From positions 62,001 to 126,000 of the forward strand of contig NZ_LODW01000082.1 in NCBI RefSeq assembly GCF_002914525.1: DNA of 64,000 nt. Reading direction: 5' to 3'. This document shows positions 44,434 through 53,076 of the stretch, in pieces. A program made the translations under genes and the position numbers. Source of the stretch: Rhizobium hidalgonense. Lineage in GTDB: Bacteria; Pseudomonadota; Alphaproteobacteria; Rhizobiales; Rhizobiaceae. Below the pieces are notes generated by a model, which worked only from the letters and a program-made list of their open reading frames with translations, was not told the origin of the DNA and did not search any database. Position 1 is the first letter of the stretch. Every line of letters begins with the position of its first letter.

Positions 44434-45843
44434 TCAGTTCCACTCGCGGATATCGACGAAGTGCCCGGCGATCGCGGCGGCGGCGGCCATTGCCGGCGAG
44501 ACGAGGTGTGTGCGGCCCTTGAAGCCCTGACGGCCTTCGAAGTTGCGGTTAGAGGTCGAAGCGCAGCGCTCGCCCGGTTTCAGGCGGTCGTCGTTCATGG
44601 CAAGACACATGGAGCAGCCCGGCTCGCGCCAGTCGAAACCGGCGGCCTTGAAGATCTTGTCGAGGCCTTCGGCTTCCGCCTGTTCCTTGACGAGGCCGGA
44701 GCCGGGAACGATCATCGCGTCGACGGTTGGAGCAACCGTCTTGCCTTCGACGACCTTGGCAACTTCGCGCAGATCCTCGATGCGGCCGTTGGTGCAGGAG
44801 CCGATGAAGACGCGGTCGAGGGTGATGTCGGTCATCTTCGTGCCCGGCTTCAGACCCATATAGTCGAGCGCGCGCCACTTGGAGGTGCGCTTGGTCTCGT
44901 CCTGGATCTCGTCGGGGTTCGGCACGATGCCCTGGACGGAGATGACGTCCTCGGGCGAGGAGCCCCAGGAGACGATCGGCGGCAGGCTGGCGGCATCGAG
45001 AACGACGACGCGGTCATAGTGAGCGCCTTCGTCGGTCTGCAGCGTCTTCCAATAGGCGATCGCCTGTTCCAGCGCCTCGCCCTTCGGCGCGCGGGGCTTG
45101 TCCTTGATATATTCGAAGGTCTTTTCGTCAGGCGCGATCAGGCCGGCGCGGGCGCCGCCTTCGATCGTCATGTTGCAGATGGTCATGCGGCCTTCCATCG
45201 ACAGCGAGCGGATCGCTTCGCCGGCAAATTCGATGACATGGCCGGTGCCGCCGGCGGTGCCGATTTCGCCGATGATGGCGAGGATGATGTCCTTGGCGGT
45301 GACGTGCGGCGGAAGCAGGCCGTCGACACGCACCAGCATGTTCTTCGCCTTCTTCTGGATCAGCGTCTGGGTCGCCAGAACATGCTCGACCTCGGAGGTG
45401 CCGATGCCATGCGCCAGCGCGCCGAAGGCGCCGTGCGTCGAGGTGTGGCTGTCACCGCAGACGATAGTCATGCCGGGCAGGGTGAAGCCCTGTTCCGGAC
45501 CGACGATGTGGACGATTCCCTGGCGCTTGTCGCTTGCCGAATAATATTCGACGCCGAATTCGGCGGCGTTGGTGGCGAGCGCTTCCACCTGAATGCGGCT
45601 TTCCTCGTTCTTGATGCCGAGATGGCGATCGGGCGAGGTCGGAACGTTATGGTCGACGACGGCCAGCGTCTTTTCCGGGGCGCGAACCTTGCGGCCGGTC
45701 ATGCGCAGACCTTCGAACGCCTGCGGCGAGGTGACTTCGTGGACCAGATGGCGGTCGATGTAGAGAAGACAGGTGCCGTCTGCCTGTTCGTCGACCAAAT
45801 GATCGTCCCAGATCTTGTCGTAGAGGGTACGCGGTGCGCTCAT
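44434..45843 (-). CDS. leuC: 3-isopropylmalate dehydratase large subunit
   Basis: A 469-residue [4Fe-4S] enzyme that isomerises 2- to 3-isopropylmalate in leucine synthesis, together with LeuD (not in the window). Iron-sulfur ligands are the Cys in VFIGSCTNGRIEDL and the pair in EPGCSMCLAMN. CGDSHTSTHGAFGALAHGIGTSEVEHV and SNRNFEGRQG are diagnostic of LeuC rather than aconitase. A 270-bp gap upstream shows no leader peptide or riboswitch that I can recognise. A strong terminator follows. Confidence 0.97.
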   Translation of the reverse strand: MSAPRTLYDKIWDDHLVDEQADGTCLLYIDRHLVHEVTSPQAFEGLRMTGRKVRAPEKTLAVVDHNVPTSPDRHLGIKNEESRIQVEALATNAAEFGVEYYSASDKRQGIVHIVGPEQGFTLPGMTIVCGDSHTSTHGAFGALAHGIGTSEVEHVLATQTLIQKKAKNMLVRVDGLLPPHVTAKDIILAIIGEIGTAGGTGHVIEFAGEAIRSLSMEGRMTICNMTIEGGARAGLIAPDEKTFEYIKDKPRAPKGEALEQAIAYWKTLQTDEGAHYDRVVVLDAASLPPIVSWGSSPEDVISVQGIVPNPDEIQDETKRTSKWRALDYMGLKPGTKMTDITLDRVFIGSCTNGRIEDLREVAKVVEGKTVAPTVDAMIVPGSGLVKEQAEAEGLDKIFKAAGFDWREPGCSMCLAMNDDRLKPGERCASTSNRNFEGRQGFKGRTHLVSPAMAAAAAIAGHFVDIREWN

Positions 45844-46115
45844 GGCGTTAAGTCCGTTTTTGGATGCTTTTGGAAAATCGAGAAAAAGCGGATCAAGCTC
45901 CGCCGGCCGTCATTCGATCAACGAAGTCGGCTGTTGAGCGCACCGGACACGCAGGCAAAGAACCGCGCCGGCAGGCGATAATGATCCTGCAACACGAAAA
46001 TATGCGCGCCAATGCATCTGAACTTGGATTCCATCGCTTGCATATAACGATTTTTCGCTGCGGCTTCAATTTGAATCATTAGAGGCCCTCTGCGGCCTGG
46101 CGGCTACTGGCGCAT

Positions 46116-46934
46116 TTACCGCGACTTCATCCACTTCTCCGTCCGCCGTAGCGCCAGCGACAGGCCGATTGTCAGGATCAGGTAGATATAGGTGACGATC
46201 GAATAGGTCTCGAAGAAGCGAAAGGAGCCGGCGGCATAGACCTTTCCCATCTGGGTGATGTCGGCGACGCCGAGCACGGAGACGAGCGAGCTATCCTTGA
46301 CCATCGAGACGAAGTCGTTGGAAAGCGGCGGGAAGATTACCCGGATCGCTTGCGGGAAGACGACGGAGCGGAAGCGCCGGTAGCGGGAGAGGCCGAGTGC
46401 CTTGGCCGCCTCGATCTGACCGAGATCGACCGACTGGAATCCGGCCCGGAAGATTTCGGCGATGAAGGAGGAGTAACCGATCGTCAGCGCAATGATCGCC
46501 CGCCACATCAACGAGAGATCGCGCACCAGAATGGGCTCGGCCATGCCTGCGGTCACCAGCGGCGAAATCAGGAAATTATAGGCCGCGACCAGCGCCGGCG
46601 CGCCGACGAACGCGACGTAGAACAACAGCACGAGGATCGGGATGCCGCGGATGATCTCGATGTAGAAACGCGCGATCTGGCGCAGTACCTGGCTGTCGGC
46701 CATACCGAGCAGGCAGATGCCGAGACCGAGCACGGTGGCAAGCACGAAGGCGACCAGCGTGACGAAGACGGTGATGCCGACACCGTTGACGACGGTGCGG
46801 AAAACCTGGGCGTAGATATCGTTGGTGACGATGACGGCAGCAAGGACGATGCCGATCGCGACGAGCGCGACCAGCCACCAGGGATAGTCGTCCTTGACGT
46901 ATCTGTCGGGAGATGGTCGCAGGGCAATCAGCAA
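46116..46934 (-). CDS. Polar amino-acid ABC transporter permease (HisM/GlnP type)
   Basis: A 272-residue inner-membrane protein with about six membrane helices. The EAA loop is GQIEAAKALGLSRYRRFRSVVFPQA, and FYIEIIRGIPILVLLFYVAF is the classic entry to the HisMQ family domain. It lies 10 bp after the binding protein gene in the same transcript. Only one permease is present, so a homodimer is likely. No ATPase gene accompanies it here. Confidence 0.9.
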   Translation of the reverse strand: MLIALRPSPDRYVKDDYPWWLVALVAIGIVLAAVIVTNDIYAQVFRTVVNGVGITVFVTLVAFVLATVLGLGICLLGMADSQVLRQIARFYIEIIRGIPILVLLFYVAFVGAPALVAAYNFLISPLVTAGMAEPILVRDLSLMWRAIIALTIGYSSFIAEIFRAGFQSVDLGQIEAAKALGLSRYRRFRSVVFPQAIRVIFPPLSNDFVSMVKDSSLVSVLGVADITQMGKVYAAGSFRFFETYSIVTYIYLILTIGLSLALRRTEKWMKSR

Positions 46935-46944
46935 TGGCTCGGCG

Positions 46945-47742
46945 TCATTCGCCCATCTTGTAGTCGAGGAACCACTTCTTGTTCAGCGCATCCAGCGTGC
47001 CGTCGGCTTTGAGTGCCGAAATGGCGGCATTGACCGGGGCGACGAGATCGGAGCCCTTCGGGAAGATGAAGCCGAAATCCTCGGTGCCGAGCGGCCCACC
47101 GATCAGCTTCAGGGCGCCGTTCGAGGCGTCGACATAACCCTTGCCGGCAGTGCCGTCGGTCAGCACGACATCGACGTCGCCGGCCTTCAGCGCCTGAACG
47201 GTGGCGCCGAAGGTTTCGAAGAGCTTGATGCGCGGGTTCTGTTCGTTACCGTCGAGCACTTCATAGACAGCGGTATAGAAAGGTGTGGTGCCGGGCTGGG
47301 CGCCGACCAGGCCATCCTTGAATGCGGCGAAGGACTTGCCGTCGGTGAAGCGCTTCTCGTCGCCGCGTACCAGCATGAATTGCTGCGAACGCATGTAGGG
47401 ATCGGAGAAATCGACCTTCTGCTTGCGGTCATCCTTGATGGTGATGCCGGTCATGCCGATGTTGTACTGGCCGTCGGAAACCGCCAGGATCATCGCATCC
47501 CAGCTGGTGTTCTGGTATTCGACCTTGAAATTCAGCCGCTTGGCGATCTCGTTCATCGCATCATATTCCCAGCCGATCGCCTTGCCGGATTTGGGATCGA
47601 TGAACTGCAGCGGCGGATAGGCATTCTCGGTGACGACGACGACGCTCTTGCCGCCGAGATCCGGCAGCTCGGCGGCCGATGCGGCAAGCGGCAGAAGAGC
47701 AAGGGCGGCAAAGCCGGCAAGAACGGTGCGGCGAAACAACAT
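46945..47742 (-). CDS. Polar amino-acid ABC transporter, substrate-binding protein
   Basis: A 265-residue family 3 binding protein. The signal peptide ends at AASA (residue 23). The mature protein has VVVVTENAYPPLQFIDPKSGKAIGWEYDAMNEIAKRL, the family 3 start signature, then MILAVSDGQYNIGMTGITI, VDFSDPYM and a hinge region around FGATVQALKAGDVDVVLTD. The ligand is probably a polar or basic amino acid. The permease gene follows; the needed ATPase must be encoded elsewhere. Confidence 0.9.
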   Translation of the reverse strand: MLFRRTVLAGFAALALLPLAASAAELPDLGGKSVVVVTENAYPPLQFIDPKSGKAIGWEYDAMNEIAKRLNFKVEYQNTSWDAMILAVSDGQYNIGMTGITIKDDRKQKVDFSDPYMRSQQFMLVRGDEKRFTDGKSFAAFKDGLVGAQPGTTPFYTAVYEVLDGNEQNPRIKLFETFGATVQALKAGDVDVVLTDGTAGKGYVDASNGALKLIGGPLGTEDFGFIFPKGSDLVAPVNAAISALKADGTLDALNKKWFLDYKMGE

Positions 47743-47832
47743 TGGACGGTTCCCTCAATTGAACGGCAAAAACTGTCACGGAAGATAGGCCTGAGGCAAG
47801 GCCGGCAGCTGCGTGCCGAAGCAAAAAACAGA

Positions 47833-47856
47833 AAAGGCGACCCGAAGGTCGCCTTT
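47833..47856 (-). terminator. Rho-independent terminator of the ffh-rplS operon
   Basis: AAAGGCGACC and GGTCGCCTTT form a perfect 10-bp stem. On the reverse strand the loop is TTCG closed by C-G, the very stable UUCG tetraloop, followed by TCTGTTTTTTGC. It lies 25 bp after the rplS stop. Confidence 0.92.
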
Positions 47857-47881
47857 CCAAGAATAGAATTTTGCGCAGATC

Positions 47882-48427
47882 TTATTCTGCTGCCGGTTCA
47901 GCTGCGGCGGCAGCGGCGGCTGCTTCAGCAGCGGCCTTGGCTTCGGCAGCTTCTGCTGCTGCCTTTTCGGCGGCGAGCGCCTGGGCTGCTGCAACCTTTT
48001 CAGCTTCGATGCGTGCCTTTTCCTCGGCCATGGCGGCGCGCTCGGCGTCGTTGAGCTTGCGGGCGCGGACGCCGGTGTCTTCAACGATACGAGCGGACTT
48101 GCCGCGACGGTCGCGGAGGTAATACAGCTTGGCGCGACGGACCTTACCGCGGCGAACGACGTCGACGCTTTCGATCATCGGCGAGTAAACCGGGAATACG
48201 CGCTCGACGCCTTCGCCGTAGGAGATCTTGCGGACCGTGAAGTTTTCCTGCAGGCCGCCGCCGGAGCGGGCGATGCAGACGCCTTCATAGGCCTGAACGC
48301 GGGTACGGGTGCCTTCCGTGACCTTCACGTTGACGCGGACGGTGTCGCCCGGGGAAAATTCGGGAAGCGTGCGCTTGGCTTCGATCTTGGCGGCCTGTTC
48401 GGCCTCAAGCTGCTGAATGATGTTCAT
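47882..48427 (-). CDS. rplS: 50S ribosomal protein L19
   Basis: A 181-residue L19. The ribosomal core (residues 1-120) has FSPGDTVRVNVKVTEGTRTRVQAYEGV, GVERVFPVYSPMIESVDVVRRGKVRRAKLYYLRDRRGKSARI. A C-terminal tail of some 55 residues, almost only Ala, Glu and Lys, extends well beyond the usual 115-120 residues. ATG 48427 gives the family start MNIIQQLEAEQ. It is the last gene of the ffh-rpsP-rimM-trmD operon, 212 bp after trmD. Confidence 0.96.
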   Translation of the reverse strand: MNIIQQLEAEQAAKIEAKRTLPEFSPGDTVRVNVKVTEGTRTRVQAYEGVCIARSGGGLQENFTVRKISYGEGVERVFPVYSPMIESVDVVRRGKVRRAKLYYLRDRRGKSARIVEDTGVRARKLNDAERAAMAEEKARIEAEKVAAAQALAAEKAAAEAAEAKAAAEAAAAAAAAEPAAE

Positions 48428-48639
48428 CGTCTTAACCTTTGGTTCTTCTGAAACAGCCAGAGCGCTCGACACTGATCCTTTGGAACTGGCCTCAGGACTT
48501 TGCCCTTCAGGGCGGGAGCGGGTTCGCCATTCTTTGTTTGCTGGCAGACGGGGCTAACCCCATTTCCGCGTGCGCCAATACACGAAAGGCCGGGGCTTGT
48601 CATCCCTCGCACTACGTTTTTGTGAAGGGGAAGCCTGAA

Positions 48640-49344
48640 TCAGCCGCCTTTCTCGGTTTTCGCCCCTTCGAAGAGGTCCGGCCGCCGCTCCCGCGTCAGC
48701 CGCACCGCCTCTTCGTGCCGCCATTTCTCGATGGCGCCGTGATTGCCCGAGGTCAGAATCGACGGGATTTCCCGGCCTTCCCACGCCTGCGGCCGGGTAT
48801 AATGGGGATGTTCCAGCAGGCCGCCTTCAAAGCTCTCGTGCAGGCCGGAAAGATCGTTGCCCATGACTCCGGGCAGGATGCGGATGATGGCGTCGAGCAG
48901 GATCAGCGCCGCCGGCTCGCCGCCAGACAGCACGTAGTCGCCGATTGAGACCTCTTCCAGTCCGCGCGCCTCGATCACCCGCTGATCGACGCCCTCGAAG
49001 CGGCCGCAGACGATGATGACGCCGTCGCCGGCCGCAAGCTCGCGCACGCGTGCCTGTGTCAGCGGCCGGCCGCGCGGGCTCATCAGCAGGCGAGGGCGGG
49101 TATCGTTTTGCGAGGTGCTGTCGATCGCTCGGGCGAGAACGTCTGATTTCAGCACCATGCCGGCGCCGCCGCCGGCCGGGGTGTCGTCGACGGTGCGGTG
49201 CTTATCGGTGGCGAAATCGCGGATCTGTACCGCGTCAAGCGCCCATTGCCCGCGCTCCATCGCCTTGCCGGCGAGCGAGAAGCCCAGATGTCCCGGAAAC
49301 ATTTCCGGATAAAGTGTCAGCACGCTCGCCCGGAAGGCCATCAC
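48640..49344 (-). CDS. trmD: tRNA (guanine-N1)-methyltransferase TrmD
   Basis: A 234-residue SPOUT methyltransferase making m1G37. Typical blocks are ASVLTLYPEMFPGHLGFSLAGKAM, VDDTPAGGGAGMVLKSD (substrate loop), and the knot region LLMSPRGRPLTQARVREL with IVCGRFEGVDQRVIEA and SIGDYVLSGGEPAALILLDAI. The start overlaps the rimM stop by 4 bp, so the two are translationally coupled. ATG 49341 is an alternative start one codon in. Confidence 0.97.
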   Translation of the reverse strand: MMAFRASVLTLYPEMFPGHLGFSLAGKAMERGQWALDAVQIRDFATDKHRTVDDTPAGGGAGMVLKSDVLARAIDSTSQNDTRPRLLMSPRGRPLTQARVRELAAGDGVIIVCGRFEGVDQRVIEARGLEEVSIGDYVLSGGEPAALILLDAIIRILPGVMGNDLSGLHESFEGGLLEHPHYTRPQAWEGREIPSILTSGNHGAIEKWRHEEAVRLTRERRPDLFEGAKTEKGG

Positions 49345-49910
49345 TTGTTCTTTTTCGGCTTGTCCGCGGTGAATTTCGAAAGCTCTTCGGCATCGTCGAC
49401 CAGCCCTGCCGCCAGCGGATCGATCAGCAGCGTGCCGGCTTCGAGGTCGATCTCCAGCACCGAGGCTTCGGAGAAGGGGATCAGCACCGGGCGCTTGCCC
49501 GGACCCTTGAGCTCCAAGAGATCGCCGGCGCCGAAATCGAAGACACCGGTGACCGTGCCATAACTCACGCCTTGGTCATCCCGCGCTTCGAGACCCTCGA
49601 GATCGGCGTAGTAGAACTCGTCGTCCTCCAACTCCTCGTCGGGCAGGTTGTCACGCTCGATATAGAGTTCCAGGCCGTTGAGCGCCTCGGCGGCATTGCG
49701 GTCGTTGACGCCGCGGAAACGGACGACGACGACATTCTTCGTCTCGCGGATTTCGAGCACTTCGAAGCTGCGGCCGTCCATGCTGTGCAGGTGGCCGTAG
49801 TCGCCAAGGGCGCTCGGATCGGCCGTGTAGGCCTTGGCGCGCACCTCTCCACGGAGGCCTTGCGCGCCGCCGATCGTCGCCATCAGAACGGGGTTTTCAA
49901 GCTTTGTCAT
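49341..49910 (-). CDS. rimM: Ribosome maturation factor RimM
   Basis: A 189-residue 30S maturation factor. The N-terminal beta-barrel begins LENPVLMATIGGAQGLRGEVRAKAYTADP, and the PRC barrel holds DDEFYYADLEGLEA and GTVTGVFDFGAGDLLEL. It binds S19 and helps assemble the 30S head. The C-terminus has a short acidic/lysine tail. I use ATG 49910 (MTKLENPVLM); the open frame continues upstream into rpsP antisense-free DNA but without family similarity. It overlaps trmD. Confidence 0.95.
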   Translation of the reverse strand: MTKLENPVLMATIGGAQGLRGEVRAKAYTADPSALGDYGHLHSMDGRSFEVLEIRETKNVVVVRFRGVNDRNAAEALNGLELYIERDNLPDEELEDDEFYYADLEGLEARDDQGVSYGTVTGVFDFGAGDLLELKGPGKRPVLIPFSEASVLEIDLEAGTLLIDPLAAGLVDDAEELSKFTADKPKKNK

Positions 49911-49977
49911 GGGTTCCTTCATGTGAAGCCGAAAGACAGGTTTCTCATAAACGAAGTGCGCAGGATTGGAAACGAAA

Positions 49978-50005
49978 ACGGGCGGCATGTCGCCATGCCG
50001 CCCGT
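49978..50005 (-). terminator. Hairpin with T tract between rpsP and rimM
   Basis: ACGGGCGGCATG pairs perfectly with CATGCCGCCCGT around a four-base loop; on the reverse strand TTTTCGTTTCC follows. It is a terminator or partial attenuator inside the ribosomal operon and would raise S16 relative to RimM and TrmD. Confidence 0.75.
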
Positions 50006-50025
50006 TCGATAAGGGACTATCCCGA

Positions 50026-50397
50026 TTATTCCGCGGCGTCGGCAGCAGCAGCGGCGGCGTCAGCAACCTTCTGAGCCTTTTCCGCAGCGCGTTCCTGGGC
50101 GCGCTTGCCGGGCTTTGCCTTCTCCGGGTTGTTCTTGACTTCGCGCTTGGCAACGCCGGCCTCATCAAGGAAGCGCAGAACGCGGTCGGTCGGCTGGGCG
50201 CCGTTTTCGATCCAGTGCTTGATGCGCTCGGCGTTCAGCTGAACGCGCTTCTCGTCGTCCTTGGCGAGCATCGGGTTCCAGGAACCGAGGTTCTCGAGGA
50301 AGCGGCCGTCACGCGGGCTGCGCGCATCGGCGAGAACGACGTGGTAATACGGACGCTTCTTGGAGCCACCGCGGGCGAGACGAATTTTCAGTGCCAT
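50026..50397 (-). CDS. rpsP: 30S ribosomal protein S16
   Basis: A 123-residue S16 with the family start MALKIRLARGGSKKRPYYHVVLADARSPRDGRFLE and GSWNPMLAKDDEKRVQLN. Its C-terminal tail, about 35 residues rich in Ala, Lys and Glu and ending ADAAAAAADAAE, exceeds the usual 80-90 residue length. It lies between the chorismate mutase gene and rimM. Confidence 0.96.
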   Translation of the reverse strand: MALKIRLARGGSKKRPYYHVVLADARSPRDGRFLENLGSWNPMLAKDDEKRVQLNAERIKHWIENGAQPTDRVLRFLDEAGVAKREVKNNPEKAKPGKRAQERAAEKAQKVADAAAAAADAAE

Positions 50398-50444
50398 GTT
50401 CTTTACTCCTTAGGCTTTTCTTGACCGCTTCGTAAGCGGTGTGG

Positions 50445-50765
50445 TTATCGGGCTGCGGCGCTCTGTTCAGCGTGATCCGCAGCGATCTGCTCATGATGCC
50501 GGATGACTTCCTTGATGACGAAGTTCAGGAACTTCTCGGCGAAATCCGGGTCCAGATTGGCGGCTTTCGCCAGCTGGCGAAGGCGTTCGATCTGGTATTC
50601 CTCGCGCGCCGGGTCGGCCGGCGGCAAATTGTATTTGGCCTTCAGCACGCCGACCTCTTTGGTGCAGCGGAAGCGTTCGGCCAGCATGTGCACGAGAGCG
50701 GCGTCGATATTGTCGATCGACTGACGATAGCTCGCGAGCTGGGCTTTGACGTTTGGATCAATCAT
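50445..50765 (-). CDS. Chorismate mutase (AroQ class, monofunctional)
   Basis: A 106-residue all-helical AroQ-type mutase converting chorismate to prephenate. The pattern YRQSIDNIDAALVHMLAERFRCTKEVGVLKAKYNLPPADPAREEYQ carries the conserved Arg, Lys and Asp/Glu residues (first helix Arg, RF-x-x-T-x-x-VG-x-x-K). The C-terminal helix is FLNFVIKEVIRHHE. It is cytoplasmic, without a signal peptide. It is placed between ffh and rpsP, 16 bp after ffh. Confidence 0.88.
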   Translation of the reverse strand: MIDPNVKAQLASYRQSIDNIDAALVHMLAERFRCTKEVGVLKAKYNLPPADPAREEYQIERLRQLAKAANLDPDFAEKFLNFVIKEVIRHHEQIAADHAEQSAAAR

Positions 50766-50781
50766 GGGGCAAGCGATCCTC

Positions 50782-52356
50782 TCACTTCTTCTTCGGCAAT
50801 CCGGGCAATCCCGGGAAACCACCACCGAGGCCCGGCAGCTTGGCGCCACCGAGGCCCGGCAAACCACCCGACAGACCGTCGAGACCGGGCATACCCCCAC
50901 CCGGTTTTCCAAGCCCCGCCGCTTCGGCCTGCTTCTGCAGGGCCTCGAGCTGGCGGGGATCGATATTCGAGAGATCGGGCATGCCTCCCATACCGCCGCC
51001 AAGTCCCATCTTGCCGGCAAGGCCGCCCATCATCTGCTTCATCATGCCGCCTTTGCCCTTGCCGCCCATCATCTTCATCATGTCGGCCATTTGGCGGTGC
51101 ATCTTCAGAAGCTTGTTGATGGCGGCGGCATCGGTGCCGGAGCCGGCGGCGATGCGCTTCTTGCGCGAATGCTTGAGCAGGTCGGGATTGGCACGCTCGG
51201 CCCTCGTCATCGATTGGATGATGGCGATCTGGCGGCCGAAAAGCTTGTCGTCGAGGCCGGCTGCGGCCATCTTGTCCTTCATGCCGGCCATGCCGGGCAT
51301 CATGCCCATGATGCCGCCCATGCCGCCCATCTTCTGCATCTGGCGCAGCTGATCGGCAAGGTCGTCGAGATCGAACTTGCCCTTGGCCATCTTGGCGGCC
51401 ATGGCGGCCGCCTTCTCGGCGTCGATATTCTCCGCGGCACGTTCGACGAGCGAGACGATATCGCCCATGCCGAGAATGCGGTCGGCGATGCGGCGAGGAT
51501 GGAACTCCTCGAGCTCGCTCATCTTCTCGCCGACACCGATCAGCTTGATCGGCTTGCCGGTGACGGCGCGCATCGAAAGGGCCGCACCGCCACGGCCGTC
51601 GCCGTCCATGCGGGTCAGAACCAGACCGGTGATGCCGACGCGTTCGTCGAAGTTACGGGCGAGATTGACGGCATCCTGACCGGTCAGTGAGTCGGCGACC
51701 AGCAGGATTTCATGCGGGTTCGAGCGCTTCTTGATATCGGCCATCTCGACCATCAAGGGCTCGTCGATATGAGTGCGGCCGGCGGTATCGAGGATGACGA
51801 CGTCATGGCCGCCGAGCTTCGCAGCCTGCACGGCGCGGGCGGCGATGTCGGTTGGCGACTGGCCCGCGATGATCGGCAGCGTATCGATACTGGCCTGGGC
51901 GCCGAGCTGGCGTAGCTGCTCCTGGGCGGCCGGACGGCGCGTGTCGAGCGACGCCATCAGCACTTTCTTCTTGTCGCGCGTCGACAGGCGATGGGCGATC
52001 TTGGCCGACGTCGTCGTCTTGCCGGAGCCCTGCAGGCCGACCATCATGACGACCACGGGAGCGGCCGCATGCAGGTCGATGCCCACGCCTTCGCCGCCCA
52101 GCATCTCGATCAGTTCGTCATGGACGATCTTGACGACCATCTGGCCCGGCTTGATCGACTTCAGGATCTCGGCGCCGACGGCCTTCTCACGCACGCGGTC
52201 GGTGAAGGAACGCACGACGTCGAGCGCGACGTCGGCCTCCAGCAGCGCACGGCGAACCTCGCGCAGCGCTGCGGAAACATCGGCTTCCGAAAGCGCGCCA
52301 CGGCCTGTCAGTCCATTCAGAATGGATCCAAGACGGTCCTGGAGGTTTTCAAACAT
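50782..52356 (-). CDS. ffh: Signal recognition particle protein Ffh
   Basis: A 524-residue SRP GTPase. The NG domain has G1 GLQGSGKTTTSAK, SLDTRRPAAQEQL, the G3 VVILDTAGRTHID and the G4 LVLTRMDGDGRGGAAL. The M domain is methionine-rich (MQKMGGMGGIMGMMPGMAGM) with the RNA-binding RKKRIAAGSGTD motif. The tail is unusually Gly/Pro/Leu-rich (GLPGLGGAKLPGLGGGFPGLPGL). ATG 52356 gives MFENLQDRLGSIL. It heads the operon with chorismate mutase, rpsP, rimM, trmD and rplS. Confidence 0.97.
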   Translation of the reverse strand: MFENLQDRLGSILNGLTGRGALSEADVSAALREVRRALLEADVALDVVRSFTDRVREKAVGAEILKSIKPGQMVVKIVHDELIEMLGGEGVGIDLHAAAPVVVMMVGLQGSGKTTTSAKIAHRLSTRDKKKVLMASLDTRRPAAQEQLRQLGAQASIDTLPIIAGQSPTDIAARAVQAAKLGGHDVVILDTAGRTHIDEPLMVEMADIKKRSNPHEILLVADSLTGQDAVNLARNFDERVGITGLVLTRMDGDGRGGAALSMRAVTGKPIKLIGVGEKMSELEEFHPRRIADRILGMGDIVSLVERAAENIDAEKAAAMAAKMAKGKFDLDDLADQLRQMQKMGGMGGIMGMMPGMAGMKDKMAAAGLDDKLFGRQIAIIQSMTRAERANPDLLKHSRKKRIAAGSGTDAAAINKLLKMHRQMADMMKMMGGKGKGGMMKQMMGGLAGKMGLGGGMGGMPDLSNIDPRQLEALQKQAEAAGLGKPGGGMPGLDGLSGGLPGLGGAKLPGLGGGFPGLPGLPKKK

Positions 52357-52776
52357 CGGCTCTTCCTTGATACGTTTCGGGCGGGTTGGATGCCCGGAAA
52401 CGTCGTGCTTTTCCGTGACGAAAACAAGACGCAAAGCCAAAAAGCACCCGAGGGCGCATCGCGCTGTCGGGTGTTGACCTCCGGGATCTCGAAGTCCCGG
52501 TCGGCGGCTCGGAGTCTTGCGGCTCGTCGCGGATTGGGCGCGATAAACAGGAAAGTGGCGGGAAAGTCAAGGCGGACGCATGGAATGACTACATGGCGGA
52601 CGGTCCGGAAGCCTGTGTGACGCGCATCGCCAGTCAAAATTCCGGCTGGCGGCCTGAATTCGCTGGAGGAGCCAGTTGCAAAATATTCCACTTATGATTC
52701 TACTTTCTACTTAAGTGCATCCTGTGAAATGATTCGTAAATATCCTTGATGCCGGATGATCCGGCGGAGATATCGA
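52357..52776. other. Intergenic region upstream of ffh
   Basis: About 420 bp between the leftward ffh and a small rightward frame. It should hold the ffh operon promoter. A small hairpin (CCGGGA-TCTCGAAG-TCCCGG, 52481-52500) lies in the probable ffh leader. I see no gene or recognisable riboswitch. Confidence 0.4.
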
Positions 52777-52980
52777 ATGATAAGTCATGATATTGAGAGC
52801 TGGGCACTGGCACGGGCCCACCATATTGTCCTGAACGAAGGCCTTAGTCTTGCCAAGGCGGCACAGGATCTTGATCGCAAACGGTCCCGCTCGCTGGTCT
52901 ACGAGCTGAGAAAGGTCATCACCGCCGCCATCGTCGAGGCGCATGCGGCGTCTTTCGCTTCCGACGGCGCTGAGCGGTAA
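52777..52980 (+). CDS. Small hypothetical protein
   Basis: A 67-residue frame with CGGCGGAG at good spacing before ATG 52777; an upstream in-frame ATG is at 52756. The sequence, SHDIESWALARAHHIVLNEG followed by LSLAKAAQDLDRKRSRSLVYEL, is helical and could contain a helix-turn-helix-like element, but I do not recognise a family. It lies 96 bp before dapF on the same strand. Codon use looks like that of its neighbours, which favours a real gene. Confidence 0.5.
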   Translation: MISHDIESWALARAHHIVLNEGLSLAKAAQDLDRKRSRSLVYELRKVITAAIVEAHAASFASDGAER

Positions 52981-53076
52981 AGCCGGACCGGCTCGAAGCA
53001 AGCGTCTGCCCGGCACCCACTGGTAATTCCTTCGCGTTTCCGCCATATACAGCGGAAAGACGGACGGAATGATATC

